Counted from the stretch's first letter, positions 11,448 to 20,000 are shown. The stretch is DNA of 64,000 nucleotides from Micropruina sonneratiae (GCF_025972045.1 NZ_JAPDHX010000004.1:248001-312000), one strand, 5' to 3'. The notes: generated by a model from the sequence alone, not told the origin. Made by a program: numbers and translations.

Positions 11448-12495
11448 TGCTTTCATCCTCTCTCTCGTCGCCCGACCCGTGGTCGGACGGCTCGTTCCTA
11501 CGCACGACCAGACGCTCTCGGACCTTCCGCAGGCCGAGCGCAACACCGAGGAGGATCACTCCACCGGCACCTACCGACCACCACGCCGTACCGTTCTCAG
11601 AGTCGGGCACGGGCTCGGGGCTGGGAGTGGCTGTGACCGCAGAGGTTGTAGGGGACGGGCTGATCACCGGTACGTTCGCCATCCCGCTCGGGATGGACAC
11701 TCGGAGTACTTCCGAATCAACGCCCTCGGTTCCGATCAGCAAGCCCGTCCCCCGCAACGGCACGGTGACGGACTCACTTTGCACCAACCCCGAAGCCGGC
11801 CCCTGCGCGACCACGTGATAGTCGTGTGGGTCAAGCACGAACAGGGCGACGTAGCTTCGCAGCACGATCCGACCGTCCGGCAGGTGGGTGGCGTCCGTCA
11901 CATACTGTGGGGCATCCGCCACCTTCGTCAGCGCGTTGTCGGCGCCAACACTGGGCTGCCGAGCACTGACGTATATTCCGCCCCCGGTGGCTCCCTTGCT
12001 CACGAAGGTCATTGAACCGTCAGCGCCCACCAGCATCGCCTCGGTGTCCTTGTTCCCGTCTGGAAACGTGAAGAGAAGAGTGTCGAACGATTGCGTCGAG
12101 CCGTCGGGCCGAGGCTGGTTGAATCGTCGCACCACGACGGTCTGCCGGGGTTCACGGTTGCCACCTGTCTCGCCGACGTAGAGCCGACCGCCGACGTAGG
12201 CGATTGACTCGACATCGGCAGGCTGGGCGTCGTATCTCAGCACGCCTTTGGTGGACCCGTCGGCCCGTAGTGCGTAGACGATGCCGGGATCGCCGACATC
12301 GTTCATCGTCCAGTAGACGTCATTGTCGGTGTCGGTTGCCAACCCGGACGACTGGGTGATGCGAGGGTCACTGATCACGAACTCCACGGTCTTGGGTTCG
12401 TCAGCGCGGGCGGGTACGGGGTTCACGGCAAGGGCGATCAGAACCGCCGACACGAGGCAAGCAGTCAGCTTTCGCACGCCGCAGCGCCAAGACAC
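11440..12495 (-). CDS. secreted, C-terminally anchored beta-propeller-like protein
   Basis: A 351-residue exported protein that I cannot place in a named family. The first 32 residues are a signal peptide ending in VPARA. The body (about residues 35-270) has repeated beta-rich units with Asp/Gly turns: SSGLATDTDNDVYW, VESIAYVGGRLYVGE, GNKDTEAMLVGADG and DATHLPDGRIVLR. These suggest a propeller resembling phytase-like or SdiA-regulated proteins. A Ser/Pro/Thr-rich stalk follows, then one transmembrane helix near residue 310 (WWSVGAGGVILLGVALGL), then a basic and acidic cytoplasmic tail. The layout implies a membrane-anchored protein with its domain outside the cell. It is the first gene of a coupled trio with the sulfotransferase and the kinase, so a link to the sulfated polymer is suggested by context only. 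Confidence 0.65.
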   Translation of the reverse strand: MSWRCGVRKLTACLVSAVLIALAVNPVPARADEPKTVEFVISDPRITQSSGLATDTDNDVYWTMNDVGDPGIVYALRADGSTKGVLRYDAQPADVESIAYVGGRLYVGETGGNREPRQTVVVRRFNQPRPDGSTQSFDTLLFTFPDGNKDTEAMLVGADGSMTFVSKGATGGGIYVSARQPSVGADNALTKVADAPQYVTDATHLPDGRIVLRSYVALFVLDPHDYHVVAQGPASGLVQSESVTVPLRGTGLLIGTEGVDSEVLRVSIPSGMANVPVISPSPTTSAVTATPSPEPVPDSENGTAWWSVGAGGVILLGVALGLRKVRERLVVRRNEPSDHGSGDEREDESNG

Positions 12496-12501
12496 TCCGA
12501 C

Positions 12502-13653
12502 TCATCCCTTCAGCGGCCGAAGACCGATTGCGTCTACGAAGGCATCGGCGTACTGCCGTGCCGAGAAGCGCTCGGCGACAGTCACCGAGTCCTCCAGCGC
12601 GGCCCGGCTGTAGTGCGGCCACCGCTCGATGATCTCCTCCACGGCGTCGGCGAACGACTCCGGATCACCGGCGGGGACGCGAATGGCGCTGCGTGCGGCC
12701 TCGCTCGCTTCCTTGAGGCCGGCTATGTCACTCACCACGAGGGGACGGCCGCCCAACGAAGCCTCGACGGCGGTGTTTCCGAAGGGTTCGTCGACCACCG
12801 AAGAGATCAAGACGATGTCGCTGTGCGCGACCGTGTCCCAGATGCTCGGTCGAAACCCCAGGAAGTCCACTGAATCGTGGAGACCCTTCGCGTCGACCTG
12901 CCGCCGCAGCTCGTCTTCGTACGCCTCGTTCCCGGCGTAGACGGCACCGAGCAACCCCAGCCGTACGTGACGCCCTCGCTTCTCGAGCACGCCGACGGCG
13001 TCAATGAGCACGTGCGGACCCTTGCGGTGCGACAGGCGTCCCATGAAGAGCAACCGCACCGCACCATCGAGCGCCTGACGGGGAGGAACGACTTCGGCCG
13101 GTCCGGCAACGGCGTTATAGGCGATTCGTGTCCGATCGGCCAGCCATGGGGCTGACCGGGCTAGGACGCCCAGGCTGAAGCGGCTGTTGATCACGATTCT
13201 CTGGCAGAACACCAGCGGTAGGTACAGCGCTGCCCTGACCAGCGGATTCGCGGTGCCCTCGGCTTCATGCACGTGACACACCACGGACCGGCCGGTCAGC
13301 CGAGCGAGCGGAAACCACAAGGGAGGAGTGATCGTGTTGACCACCACCGTTCCCGCATCGGTGTACCGGAGCAGACGCCACGACGGTACCCAGGCCGACA
13401 CCGCCTCGCGGAACAGCTTCAGCAGCCCGCGCACCGACATCAGGCTCTTTCGGATGATCGGAGTCGGTTGTACCAGCACAGTGGCACCCGCGTCGGTCAA
13501 CAGCTCGATCAACGGGCCCGGGCCCGGCACCGTCACGAACACCCGGTAGCCGGCGGCCACCAGGGCCTTGACGCTCTCGACCGTCATCCGATCCGAGCCG
13601 TACAGGTCAGCCCCAGGGTTGGCGATCAGGACGGTCCGCGGGTCCCCCGCCAT
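12502..13653 (-). CDS. glycosyltransferase family 4
   Basis: A 383-residue GT-B glycosyltransferase. The ATG at 13653 is preceded by GGAGGAAG and overlaps the stop codon of the upstream gene by one base. The N-terminal domain contains NPGADLYGSDRM (the G-rich acceptor-side loop) and CHVHEAEGTA. The C-terminal domain contains LLFMGRLSHRKGPHVLIDA, with the donor-binding Arg and Lys, and later VDEPFGNTAVEASLGGRPLVVSD, the E-x7-E type motif of GT4. It most likely extends the polysaccharide repeat unit in the cytoplasm. The sugar is not predictable. Confidence 0.88.
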   Translation of the reverse strand: MAGDPRTVLIANPGADLYGSDRMTVESVKALVAAGYRVFVTVPGPGPLIELLTDAGATVLVQPTPIIRKSLMSVRGLLKLFREAVSAWVPSWRLLRYTDAGTVVVNTITPPLWFPLARLTGRSVVCHVHEAEGTANPLVRAALYLPLVFCQRIVINSRFSLGVLARSAPWLADRTRIAYNAVAGPAEVVPPRQALDGAVRLLFMGRLSHRKGPHVLIDAVGVLEKRGRHVRLGLLGAVYAGNEAYEDELRRQVDAKGLHDSVDFLGFRPSIWDTVAHSDIVLISSVVDEPFGNTAVEASLGGRPLVVSDIAGLKEASEAARSAIRVPAGDPESFADAVEEIIERWPHYSRAALEDSVTVAERFSARQYADAFVDAIGLRPLKG

Positions 13654-14516
13654 CACTTCCTCCAGTACTTGTCGACCAGTTCCTTGGTGCCGGCGATGTT
13701 GCGTCGCGACGACGCCCCGAACACGATCGCCTCGATGTTCGGCTGCTCGCACACCCACTGGATGGCTTCGTCAGCAGGAATTGCTCCCGACGCATACACC
13801 GACATGGCCACCGGGCGGAAGTCATGCGACTGCAGTGCGGCGTGGTAGGCGTCCATTCCGCCGGACATGCGGAAGCCGATCTTGTTGATGTTGGAGCAGA
13901 TCAGCGGCGAGGCGATGTTCTGCTTCTCCAGCGCGCCGGCCAGCATCGGCAGGTTCATCGTGATGAAGCCCGGCTCGGCGTTGTAGCGGCTGCGCACGTG
14001 CTCGGCGAAGATGCTGAACGCCTCATTGAAGCCCATGCCAAGCAGCAGGTCGGTGACCACGTTCTGCAGCCAGATCACCGGCGTCGGCAGCCCCTCGAAC
14101 ATCTTCATCTCGGCGTCGATCAGCAACGTGACGATGCCCTCGATGTCCTTCCCGACCAGTGCGGACGTGCCGCGCATGGCTGCGTCCACCACGCCCTCGT
14201 TCGGCGTGAACCGGCGCAGCGCGCCCATCATGCCGTCGGTGGTGATGGCGTTGGCGTACTTGTGCGCGTACGGCATGCCGGGAAAGAAGGTGAAGTCGGG
14301 GTACTGCTCGCGGTTCTCGCGGAAGTAGTCGGCGACCTCGCCGATACGGTCGTGCGTGGTGCACATGAAGGTGGTGACACCCTCGTCGTAGGCGTCCTTG
14401 AGCACGTCGATGACCGCGTCGGTGTTCTGGAAGCGCATCTGCTGTTGCCGCGCCTTCTCCTCCGACATGTGGTTGACCCCGAAGAACTGGTTGTCTCCGA
14501 ACAGCAGCTTGTCCAT
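13653..14516 (-). CDS. conserved protein of unknown function, TIM-barrel/aldo-keto-like
   Basis: A 287-residue soluble protein that I do not recognise at family level. The beginning (LLFGDNQFFGVNHMSEEKA) and the end (IEAIVFGASSRRNIAGTKELVDKYW) frame alternating strands and helices. Examples are GVTTFMCTTHDRI, GFITMNLPML and LICSNINKIGF, consistent with a (beta/alpha)8 barrel. The last segment resembles the C-terminal cofactor-binding loop of aldo-keto reductases (FGASS), but the usual catalytic Tyr/Lys pattern is not evident to me. It is sandwiched between a Gfo/Idh/MocA dehydrogenase (8-base gap) and a GT4 gene. A joint role in making or modifying a nucleotide sugar or sugar acid is therefore plausible. 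Confidence 0.55.
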   Translation of the reverse strand: MDKLLFGDNQFFGVNHMSEEKARQQQMRFQNTDAVIDVLKDAYDEGVTTFMCTTHDRIGEVADYFRENREQYPDFTFFPGMPYAHKYANAITTDGMMGALRRFTPNEGVVDAAMRGTSALVGKDIEGIVTLLIDAEMKMFEGLPTPVIWLQNVVTDLLLGMGFNEAFSIFAEHVRSRYNAEPGFITMNLPMLAGALEKQNIASPLICSNINKIGFRMSGGMDAYHAALQSHDFRPVAMSVYASGAIPADEAIQWVCEQPNIEAIVFGASSRRNIAGTKELVDKYWRK

Positions 14517-14524
14517 CGCCGACC

Positions 14525-15667
14525 TCACTTCTGGCCGGGCAGCAGGGCCCGGACCCGCTTGATGCCGGACGCCACCGCGGTCCGGACCTTCGCCGGCAGC
14601 GACTGCTTCACCGGCTCCTTGATCACGTCGTCGCTGATCAGCACCCGTGGACCGCGCTTGGAGTCCTCGATCATCCGCTCGATCAGCCGGTCGGTGACCA
14701 CCGCCGACTCGAAGGTGTTCACCCCTCCGGTCTCGTTCCTCTCGACCCGCTCGATGAAGTGGGCCAGTTGCGCGGTGTACTCCTCGCCGCGCAGGTAGAA
14801 GTTGACCGGCTCGGTCAGCTCGGTGGTGTACCGGACGTTCCAGCCGGCCTGGTAGCCCTCGGGAATGACGGAGTCCTCGCGCAGGTAGACCTGCACCTCC
14901 TGACGATCGGCGAAGATGCGCCCGCCCGTGCCCCACAGGGTGATCCGGGTGGTCATCTTGCGCACCGACTCGTCCGACCAGTTGACCGACACCGAGACGG
15001 TCTGGCCGCCCGGGTAGTAGACGGTGGACGACACCTCGTCGTCGATCTCAGCACTGAACACGCTGTTCAGCACGGTGCCGCCAACCCCGTCGGGCTCGCC
15101 CAGGTACCAGTTGATCAGGTTGAGCGGGTGCGCCGCGTAGTCGTACAGGCAGCCGCCGCCCTCGGTGCTCTTGCTGCGCCAGGTGCCGCCCTGCGGCTTG
15201 AGCACCACCGGGCCGTACGCCTCGGCGAGGCCGTGGGTGACGGTGCCGATGGCACCCGCGTCCAACAGTCGCTTGACCTCGCCGAAGGCGCCGACGAAGC
15301 GGTTGTGATAGCCGACCTGGGTGACCAGCCCTTTGGCGGCGGCCAGCTGGACGAGCTCGTCGCCTTCGACGCTGGCCAGCGTGAACGGCTTTTCACAGAA
15401 CACCGAAAGGCCCGCCCCGAGCAACTGCTTCACCATCGGGTAGTGCAGCCGCGACGGGGTGGCGACTATGGCGGCGTCCGGCGTCACGTCGGCCAGCAGC
15501 TTGTCCAGCGATGTGTAGGTGTTCAACCCGGTGTACTTCTTCAGGACCCCCAGCAGGTAGGTGGTCGCGTCGACGATGCCGACCACTTCCACCCCGGGCA
15601 ACGCCCGCACCATGGACAGGTGCGAGATACCCATCTTGCCGAGGCCGATGACGGCCACTTTCACCAT
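14525..15667 (-). CDS. Gfo/Idh/MocA family NAD(P)-dependent oxidoreductase
   Basis: A 380-residue dehydrogenase. Residues 3-20 form the nucleotide-binding loop AVIGLGKMGISH. VFCEKPFTLA (the EKP motif, substrate Lys) follows near residue 95. VGYHNRFVGAF and GGGCLYDYAAHPLNLINWYLG are typical for the C-terminal catalytic sheet, the latter with the Asp and His used in sugar oxidation. GGAGG precedes the ATG. The final 30 residues are basic and hydrophobic and could touch the membrane. In polysaccharide loci such enzymes oxidise UDP-sugars at C3 or other positions. It likely works with the next gene, which is eight bases away. The exact substrate is unknown. Confidence 0.82.
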   Translation of the reverse strand: MVKVAVIGLGKMGISHLSMVRALPGVEVVGIVDATTYLLGVLKKYTGLNTYTSLDKLLADVTPDAAIVATPSRLHYPMVKQLLGAGLSVFCEKPFTLASVEGDELVQLAAAKGLVTQVGYHNRFVGAFGEVKRLLDAGAIGTVTHGLAEAYGPVVLKPQGGTWRSKSTEGGGCLYDYAAHPLNLINWYLGEPDGVGGTVLNSVFSAEIDDEVSSTVYYPGGQTVSVSVNWSDESVRKMTTRITLWGTGGRIFADRQEVQVYLREDSVIPEGYQAGWNVRYTTELTEPVNFYLRGEEYTAQLAHFIERVERNETGGVNTFESAVVTDRLIERMIEDSKRGPRVLISDDVIKEPVKQSLPAKVRTAVASGIKRVRALLPGQK

Positions 15668-15685
15668 TGTTCGCGTGCCTCCGGA

Positions 15686-16864
15686 TCAGTTCTTGGAGCG
15701 GTTCTTGAGGTTCTGGGGCAGGTACCGGTTCAGCAGCAGCCGGTACTGCTCCCCGATCTGGTGCCAGGTCAGACCGGAGCGGTAGCGCTCGCGCGCCGCG
15801 TCACTCATCGCTGCCAGCACCCTAGGGTCGGCCAACATGGCATCCAGTTCAGCGGCCACGTCCTGCGCGCTGGCGAAGTACGCCTGATCCGGCCCAGCGG
15901 TCCAGCGGTTGTAAGCGTTGTCATGGGCCAACACCGCGTTGCCGGCGCCGAGCGCTTCGACCAGGGACGGGTTGGTGCCGCCGACGGTGTGCCCATGTAG
16001 GTAGGCCGCACTGTGGAAGCGCAGCGGCTGCACCACGTCGGGGTCGAAGATCGCGCCCAGGAACACCACGTCGTCGGAGGCCGCCTCCACCACCTGTCGG
16101 TGGTAGTCGTCGGTCTCGGGGTCGTAGTTGCCGAGAATGGCCAGCTTGTAATCGCGCGGTTTGAACGAGAAACCCTTGACCAGCTCGACGATCGAGTTCT
16201 CCGGAATCGGCCGGCAGATCAGCGTGAGGTATCTCCCCGGTTCGAGCCCGAGCGCCCGGACCGGCGCTTCGTCGGCCTCGAGTACCTCGTCGGCGCCGTA
16301 GGCGATCATCGTCACCTTGCGCTTGGGCGCGCGCGTCCACAAGTACTTTTCGATCTCTGGGTGGTCGGCGATCAGGTGATTGCCTACCGCGGCCGAAAAG
16401 CGCTCATTGATGTACAGGATGGCCTGACGGAAGAAACCCCACCGAGCCCGAGACCACTCGATGCCGTCCATGTTGATCACCATGGGGATCTTCTTGAACC
16501 GCTGCCAGGTGTTGAAGATGCCGGTGTTGTAGCCGAAGACCAGGCACAGGTCATCGAACTTACTGGCGTGCCGGACGCATTTGAGATCGAACAGCGAGGT
16601 GCCCCGCCAGCCCGGCAGGTCGACCGGCACGTTGACCCGCTCGAGACCGTTCCATTCGTCGTAGGTGATCTCGCCGGTACCGTCGACCTGGCAGTACACG
16701 ATCACCCGCCACCCGGACGCCAATAGGTGGAGGCCGACCTTCTCGGCTGCCGTCTCGAAGCCGCCGTAGTTCGCAGGCACCCCGTGGGTGCCGAGAATGC
16801 GGACGACGGGGCGCCCATCGTTGGAATCGTTGGCGGCGGTGACCTCAGCGTGGCTCTTGGGCAA
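15686..16864 (-). CDS. glycosyltransferase family 4, DUF1972-type rhamnosyltransferase
   Basis: A 392-residue glycosyltransferase. I chose the TTG at 16864 because AAGGAG stands seven bases upstream; a longer form from 16921 lacks a ribosome site. The N-terminal domain carries RILGTHGVPANYGGFETAAE, the DUF1972 signature of Cps2T/RgpA-like beta-1,4-rhamnosyltransferases, which act first on the lipid-linked primer sugar. Further motifs are NMDGIEWSRARWG, NHLIADHPEIEKYL and HTVGGTNPSLVEALGAGNAVLAHD, the last containing the GT4 glutamate region. The rmlA-rmlD genes in the same locus supply dTDP-rhamnose, which supports the donor assignment. The gene is divergent from the initiating sugar transferase. 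Confidence 0.85.
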   Translation of the reverse strand: MPKSHAEVTAANDSNDGRPVVRILGTHGVPANYGGFETAAEKVGLHLLASGWRVIVYCQVDGTGEITYDEWNGLERVNVPVDLPGWRGTSLFDLKCVRHASKFDDLCLVFGYNTGIFNTWQRFKKIPMVINMDGIEWSRARWGFFRQAILYINERFSAAVGNHLIADHPEIEKYLWTRAPKRKVTMIAYGADEVLEADEAPVRALGLEPGRYLTLICRPIPENSIVELVKGFSFKPRDYKLAILGNYDPETDDYHRQVVEAASDDVVFLGAIFDPDVVQPLRFHSAAYLHGHTVGGTNPSLVEALGAGNAVLAHDNAYNRWTAGPDQAYFASAQDVAAELDAMLADPRVLAAMSDAARERYRSGLTWHQIGEQYRLLLNRYLPQNLKNRSKN

Positions 16865-17281
16865 GCCTGAATCTCCTTCGGGAATCGACGGCCCCGCGTC
16901 GGGCAAGACGCGCAACAGCAATGGGGGCGAGCGGCGCGTAGCACAGCCTACCGGCGCGACACCGGGACGCTGAAGAAGATGGACAGTCGCGGTGCGCGAC
17001 TGCTCAGCGGCCTACGAATGTCACCGCTCGAATCCCCCCGGATTGTGGAAAACCGACCGATAGCGGACACGTCTCCCGGCTGAATTGTCCCACATCCACG
17101 CCTAGGACGCGAACCGCGGCCTCGGGCATTTGGGTCGTTCGGCATCTCATTCACCGAAGGCATAAGGGTCCCGGGTTGCCACGGGACCCGTCGCTGTGCG
17201 AGGATTCCCCAACGAGTGCTGGGGGGCGCTCGTAGCGAACTCGGGGGGAGTTCGCGACTTTCCCGGGGGGGATCCACACCT
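16865..17281 (+). promoter_or_regulatory. divergent intergenic region with two perfect hairpins in the sugar-transferase leader
   Basis: These 417 bases separate the minus-strand rhamnosyltransferase from the plus-strand sugar transferase and hold no gene that I can support. GGGTCCCG (17166-17173) pairs perfectly with CGGGACCC (17182-17189). GCGAACTC (17235-17242) pairs perfectly with GAGTTCGC (17248-17255). A smaller stem CGCT/AGCG (17227-17237) overlaps the left arm of the second hairpin and could compete with it. A G-rich ribosome-site region follows, just before the ATG. Promoters for both directions must lie here, but I see no convincing -35/-10 pair. Confidence 0.5.
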
Positions 17282-18751
17282 ATGACGACTCTGGACGCCT
17301 ACGTTCAGGCTGCGCAGCGACGCTTCCGGGCGCGTGTCGCTGTCCGGCGCTGGCCGAGTTCCACTGCCAGTCGGCAGACTTACCTGGCTCTGGTCGACGC
17401 ACTGATCATCGCTGTCGCCGCGCTCGCCGCCAATGCGGGTCGATTGGCGCTTGGCTTCAGCGACATGCCGATCCCTGGAGACGCGTCGTGGGCCTACTAC
17501 GCGATCCCGGCCGCCTGGCTCGCCTTGCTGGCGCTCAACGGGGCCTACTCCTTGAACCACCTGCAGCACGGCATGATCGAGTACCAGCGCGTGGCATCCG
17601 CCTCAGGAATGCTGGCCGGGGCCATCGGCATCTCCTGCTACCTGACGCAGTTCACGCTCCCTCGCGGCTTCTTCATGTTGCTGTTCCTGGTCGGCGTTCC
17701 CGCCCTGCTGATCGGCAGGTTCACGCGTCGCCAGGCCCTGAACAAGCTGCGCGCCAGGGGCATGATGTTGACCCCTGTCATCGTTGCCGGCGCTCCAGCT
17801 CACATCGATGACATCGCCAAGGTGCTGCGCCGCGAGAAGTGGCTCGGCTACCAGATCGTCGGCGCCGTGACTTCGGCCGAGATCGAGGAGACGAGGGCGG
17901 GCATCCCGGTCATCGGTGACGTTTCCGAGGTTGTCGGCCTAGCCAGCGACACCGAGATCGACGCGGTCATCTTCGCCGAGGGCTCCTTCCCGACCAGCCA
18001 GCACTTCAAGCGGATGGCCTGGGAACTCGAGGAGCATGACGTCCATATGGTCGTCGTGCCCGCCCTGACCGACATCAGCGCCGAGCGGCTCAACCCGCGT
18101 CCGGTGGCCGGGCTCCCGCTGGTGCACGTCGAGCGGCCGCAAGCGATGCAGGCTTCGCGCTGGGTCAAGCGTGCCTTCGATCTGATCGGCTCCAGCATTC
18201 TGCTGCTGCTCAGCGCTCCGCTGATGGCCGCGGTCGCGATCGCCATCAAGCTCGAGGACGGCGGCCCGATCCTGTTCAAGCAGGTCCGGGTCGGACGTCG
18301 CGGCGAAGAGTTCGAGTGCCTCAAGGTCCGCTCCATGGTGGTGGACGCCGAGGCGAAGCTCGCCGAGCTGGCCGCGAAGAACGAGGGCGCCGGCGTCCTG
18401 TTCAAGATGGCCAAGGATCCGCGCATCACCCGCGTCGGACAGTTCATCCGCCGTTTCTCGATCGATGAGGTGCCGCAGTTCTGGAACGTGTTCCGCGGCG
18501 ACATGAGCCTGGTCGGTCCGCGTCCCGCGCTGCCCAAGGAGGTGGCGCAGTACGACCGCGACGCCGTTCGTCGGCTGGATGTCCGTCCCGGCCTGACCGG
18601 CCTGTGGCAGGTGTCCGGCCGCTCGGATCTGCCCTGGGACGAGACCGTCCGGCTCGACGTCTACTACGTCGACAACTGGTCGATCATCCAGGACCTCTCG
18701 ATTCTGATGCGCACCGCCGGGGCGGTCCTCGGATCACGCGGCGCCTACTGA
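17282..18751 (+). CDS. undecaprenyl-phosphate sugar-1-phosphate transferase (polyprenyl glycosylphosphotransferase)
   Basis: The 489-residue initiating enzyme of polysaccharide synthesis, which transfers a sugar-1-phosphate from an NDP-sugar to undecaprenyl phosphate. The N-terminal third has four to five hydrophobic helices (about residues 30-150). The middle is a CoA-binding-like Rossmann domain (VIVAGAP, GIPVIGDVSEVV). The C-terminal catalytic domain starts near residue 298 with KRAFDLIGSSILLLLSAPLM, the reentrant helix. It continues with GPILFKQVRVGRRGEEF, KVRSM, SIDEVPQFWNVFRGDMSLVGPRP and RPGLTGLWQVSGRS, all hallmark motifs of the WbaP/CpsE class. The gene has its own structured leader and is followed by strong hairpins, so it is probably transcribed alone. 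Confidence 0.93.
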   Translation: MTTLDAYVQAAQRRFRARVAVRRWPSSTASRQTYLALVDALIIAVAALAANAGRLALGFSDMPIPGDASWAYYAIPAAWLALLALNGAYSLNHLQHGMIEYQRVASASGMLAGAIGISCYLTQFTLPRGFFMLLFLVGVPALLIGRFTRRQALNKLRARGMMLTPVIVAGAPAHIDDIAKVLRREKWLGYQIVGAVTSAEIEETRAGIPVIGDVSEVVGLASDTEIDAVIFAEGSFPTSQHFKRMAWELEEHDVHMVVVPALTDISAERLNPRPVAGLPLVHVERPQAMQASRWVKRAFDLIGSSILLLLSAPLMAAVAIAIKLEDGGPILFKQVRVGRRGEEFECLKVRSMVVDAEAKLAELAAKNEGAGVLFKMAKDPRITRVGQFIRRFSIDEVPQFWNVFRGDMSLVGPRPALPKEVAQYDRDAVRRLDVRPGLTGLWQVSGRSDLPWDETVRLDVYYVDNWSIIQDLSILMRTAGAVLGSRGAY

Positions 18752-18795
18752 ACCGCCACACCACCTAGGCCGGGCCAGCCCCCCTGGCCCTTTCC

Positions 18796-18833
18796 GCACT
18801 GCGGGTCCGGACTACCCGGCCGGCCCGCAGTGC
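18796..18833 (+). terminator. first of two related hairpins downstream of the sugar transferase
   Basis: GCACTGCGGG (18796-18805) pairs perfectly with CCCGCAGTGC (18824-18833), and further pairing is possible inside. There is no T-run after it. The arms nearly match those of the hairpin at 18902, so arm swapping is possible. Confidence 0.45.
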
Positions 18834-18901
18834 AACACCCAGTCTGGCCACAGAGGACGGACGAAACCCGAAGCGAGCCCATCCCCCCGGGCTCAAAAAG
18901 G

Positions 18902-18944
18902 GCACTGCGGAGTCGGACAACCGGCTCCGCAGTGCTTCATTCTT
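18902..18944 (+). terminator. probable rho-independent terminator of the sugar transferase
   Basis: The arms at 18902-18916 and 18921-18935 form a 15-bp stem with one G-T pair and an ACAA loop. The T-rich TTCATTCTT follows at 18936-18944. It lies 150 bases after the sugar-transferase stop and 50 bases before the next gene. Confidence 0.65.
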
Positions 18945-18981
18945 CGGCCGACTAAGTGCTGCTTCCCGCCCGTGAGGTGAA

Positions 18982-18993
18982 TAGGCTCCAGCA
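18982..18993 (+). promoter_or_regulatory. leaderless-type promoter box of the aldose epimerase-like gene
   Basis: TAGGCT at 18982-18987 is followed by six bases and the ATG at 18994. No ribosome site is present. Confidence 0.5.
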
Positions 18994-19866
18994 ATGAGCC
19001 ACACCGAGGTCACCGCTCCACTACCCGGCGTCGAGAGCGCCGACAGCCGCTTCCGCATCCACGACCATGGCGCGCACGTCGTCGCCTGGCGTCCGGAAGG
19101 GTCCGACGACCCCGTCCTGTGGGTTAGCTCGGCCACCAGGTTCGCCGACGGAACCGCGATCCGGGGAGGCATCCCGATCTGCTTCCCGTGGTTCGGTCCG
19201 GGCGCTCAGGGAGACAAGAAGCCGGCGCACGGCTTCGTCCGCGCGACAACCTGGCAGCGCGGGCAGGTGAGCGACGAGCGCGGCGCCCTGCAGGTCGAGT
19301 ACCGGATCGATCCCAGCATCACCGGCGAACAGCCGCAGTTCCCACACCCGTACCGGGCCACGCTGACGGCCCGCTCGACGGCCGACAGCCTGGAGGTCTC
19401 ACTCACGGTGGAGAACACCGGTGACGAGGCGTTCACGATCGAAGAGGCGCTGCACACCTACCTCGCGGTCGGCGACGTTCGGCTAATTCGGGTACGCGGC
19501 CTCGAGGGCGCCACCTACCTCGACAAGAACGCCGACGTGCCACTGTTCGACAACGTCCAGGATGGGCCGCTGCGGCTGACCGGTCCCACCGATCGGGTGT
19601 ATCTGCACGATGGCGCGGTCACCGTCGAGGATCCGCAGCTCGGACGCCGCCTCGAGCTCGTCTCCGACGGGGCGGCCAACGTCGTGGTCTGGAACCCATG
19701 GGACTCCGGGGCCGCGGGGATCGCCGACATCGGCGAAGGCGAATGGACCGGGTTCGTCTGCGTCGAGGCCGCCAACGCGTTCGCCGACTCGCGCACCCTG
19801 CTACCCGGCGAGGACTGGCGGATGAGCCAGCGCATCGAGGTCGCCTCTCTGGATCCGGCGGCCTGA
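18994..19866 (+). CDS. D-hexose-6-phosphate mutarotase / aldose 1-epimerase-like protein
   Basis: A 290-residue protein of the galactose-mutarotase-like superfamily, YeaD-type. These enzymes interconvert the alpha and beta anomers of hexose-6-phosphates in the cytoplasm. Motifs are RGGIPICFPWFGPG with the substrate-binding Arg, KPAHGFVRATTW with a catalytic His, EEALHTYLAVGDV with the second His, and VVWNPWD followed by FVCVEAAN with the catalytic Glu. The length is typical for the family. It has its own apparent promoter box and is followed by two degenerate copies of a dispersed palindromic repeat. There is no obvious operon partner. Confidence 0.88.
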   Translation: MSHTEVTAPLPGVESADSRFRIHDHGAHVVAWRPEGSDDPVLWVSSATRFADGTAIRGGIPICFPWFGPGAQGDKKPAHGFVRATTWQRGQVSDERGALQVEYRIDPSITGEQPQFPHPYRATLTARSTADSLEVSLTVENTGDEAFTIEEALHTYLAVGDVRLIRVRGLEGATYLDKNADVPLFDNVQDGPLRLTGPTDRVYLHDGAVTVEDPQLGRRLELVSDGAANVVVWNPWDSGAAGIADIGEGEWTGFVCVEAANAFADSRTLLPGEDWRMSQRIEVASLDPAA

Positions 19867-19878
19867 GCCGCCGGACAG

Positions 19879-19965
19879 TTCCCGAGGCAGGCCCGGGATG
19901 ACGGTGCCCGAATGGGGCGGGCGGTGCCGACCAGACAGATCTCGGGGGCAGGCCTGGAATAACGG
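19879..19965. repeat. two tandem copies of the CCGGGATGACG-type palindromic repeat
   Basis: Copy one (19879-19904) reads TTCCCGAGGCAGGCCCGGGA and then TGACGG. Copy two (19939-19965) is a diverged version containing CTCGGGGGCAGGCCTGGAAT. Both share the arm-loop-arm design and a TGACGG or TAACGG tail. Related copies are at 25593-25660, 30441-30514 and 61805-61835. Confidence 0.6.
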
Positions 19966-20000
19966 TGGCTGAACACCGGGACGCTACGGCTTGACGCAAC

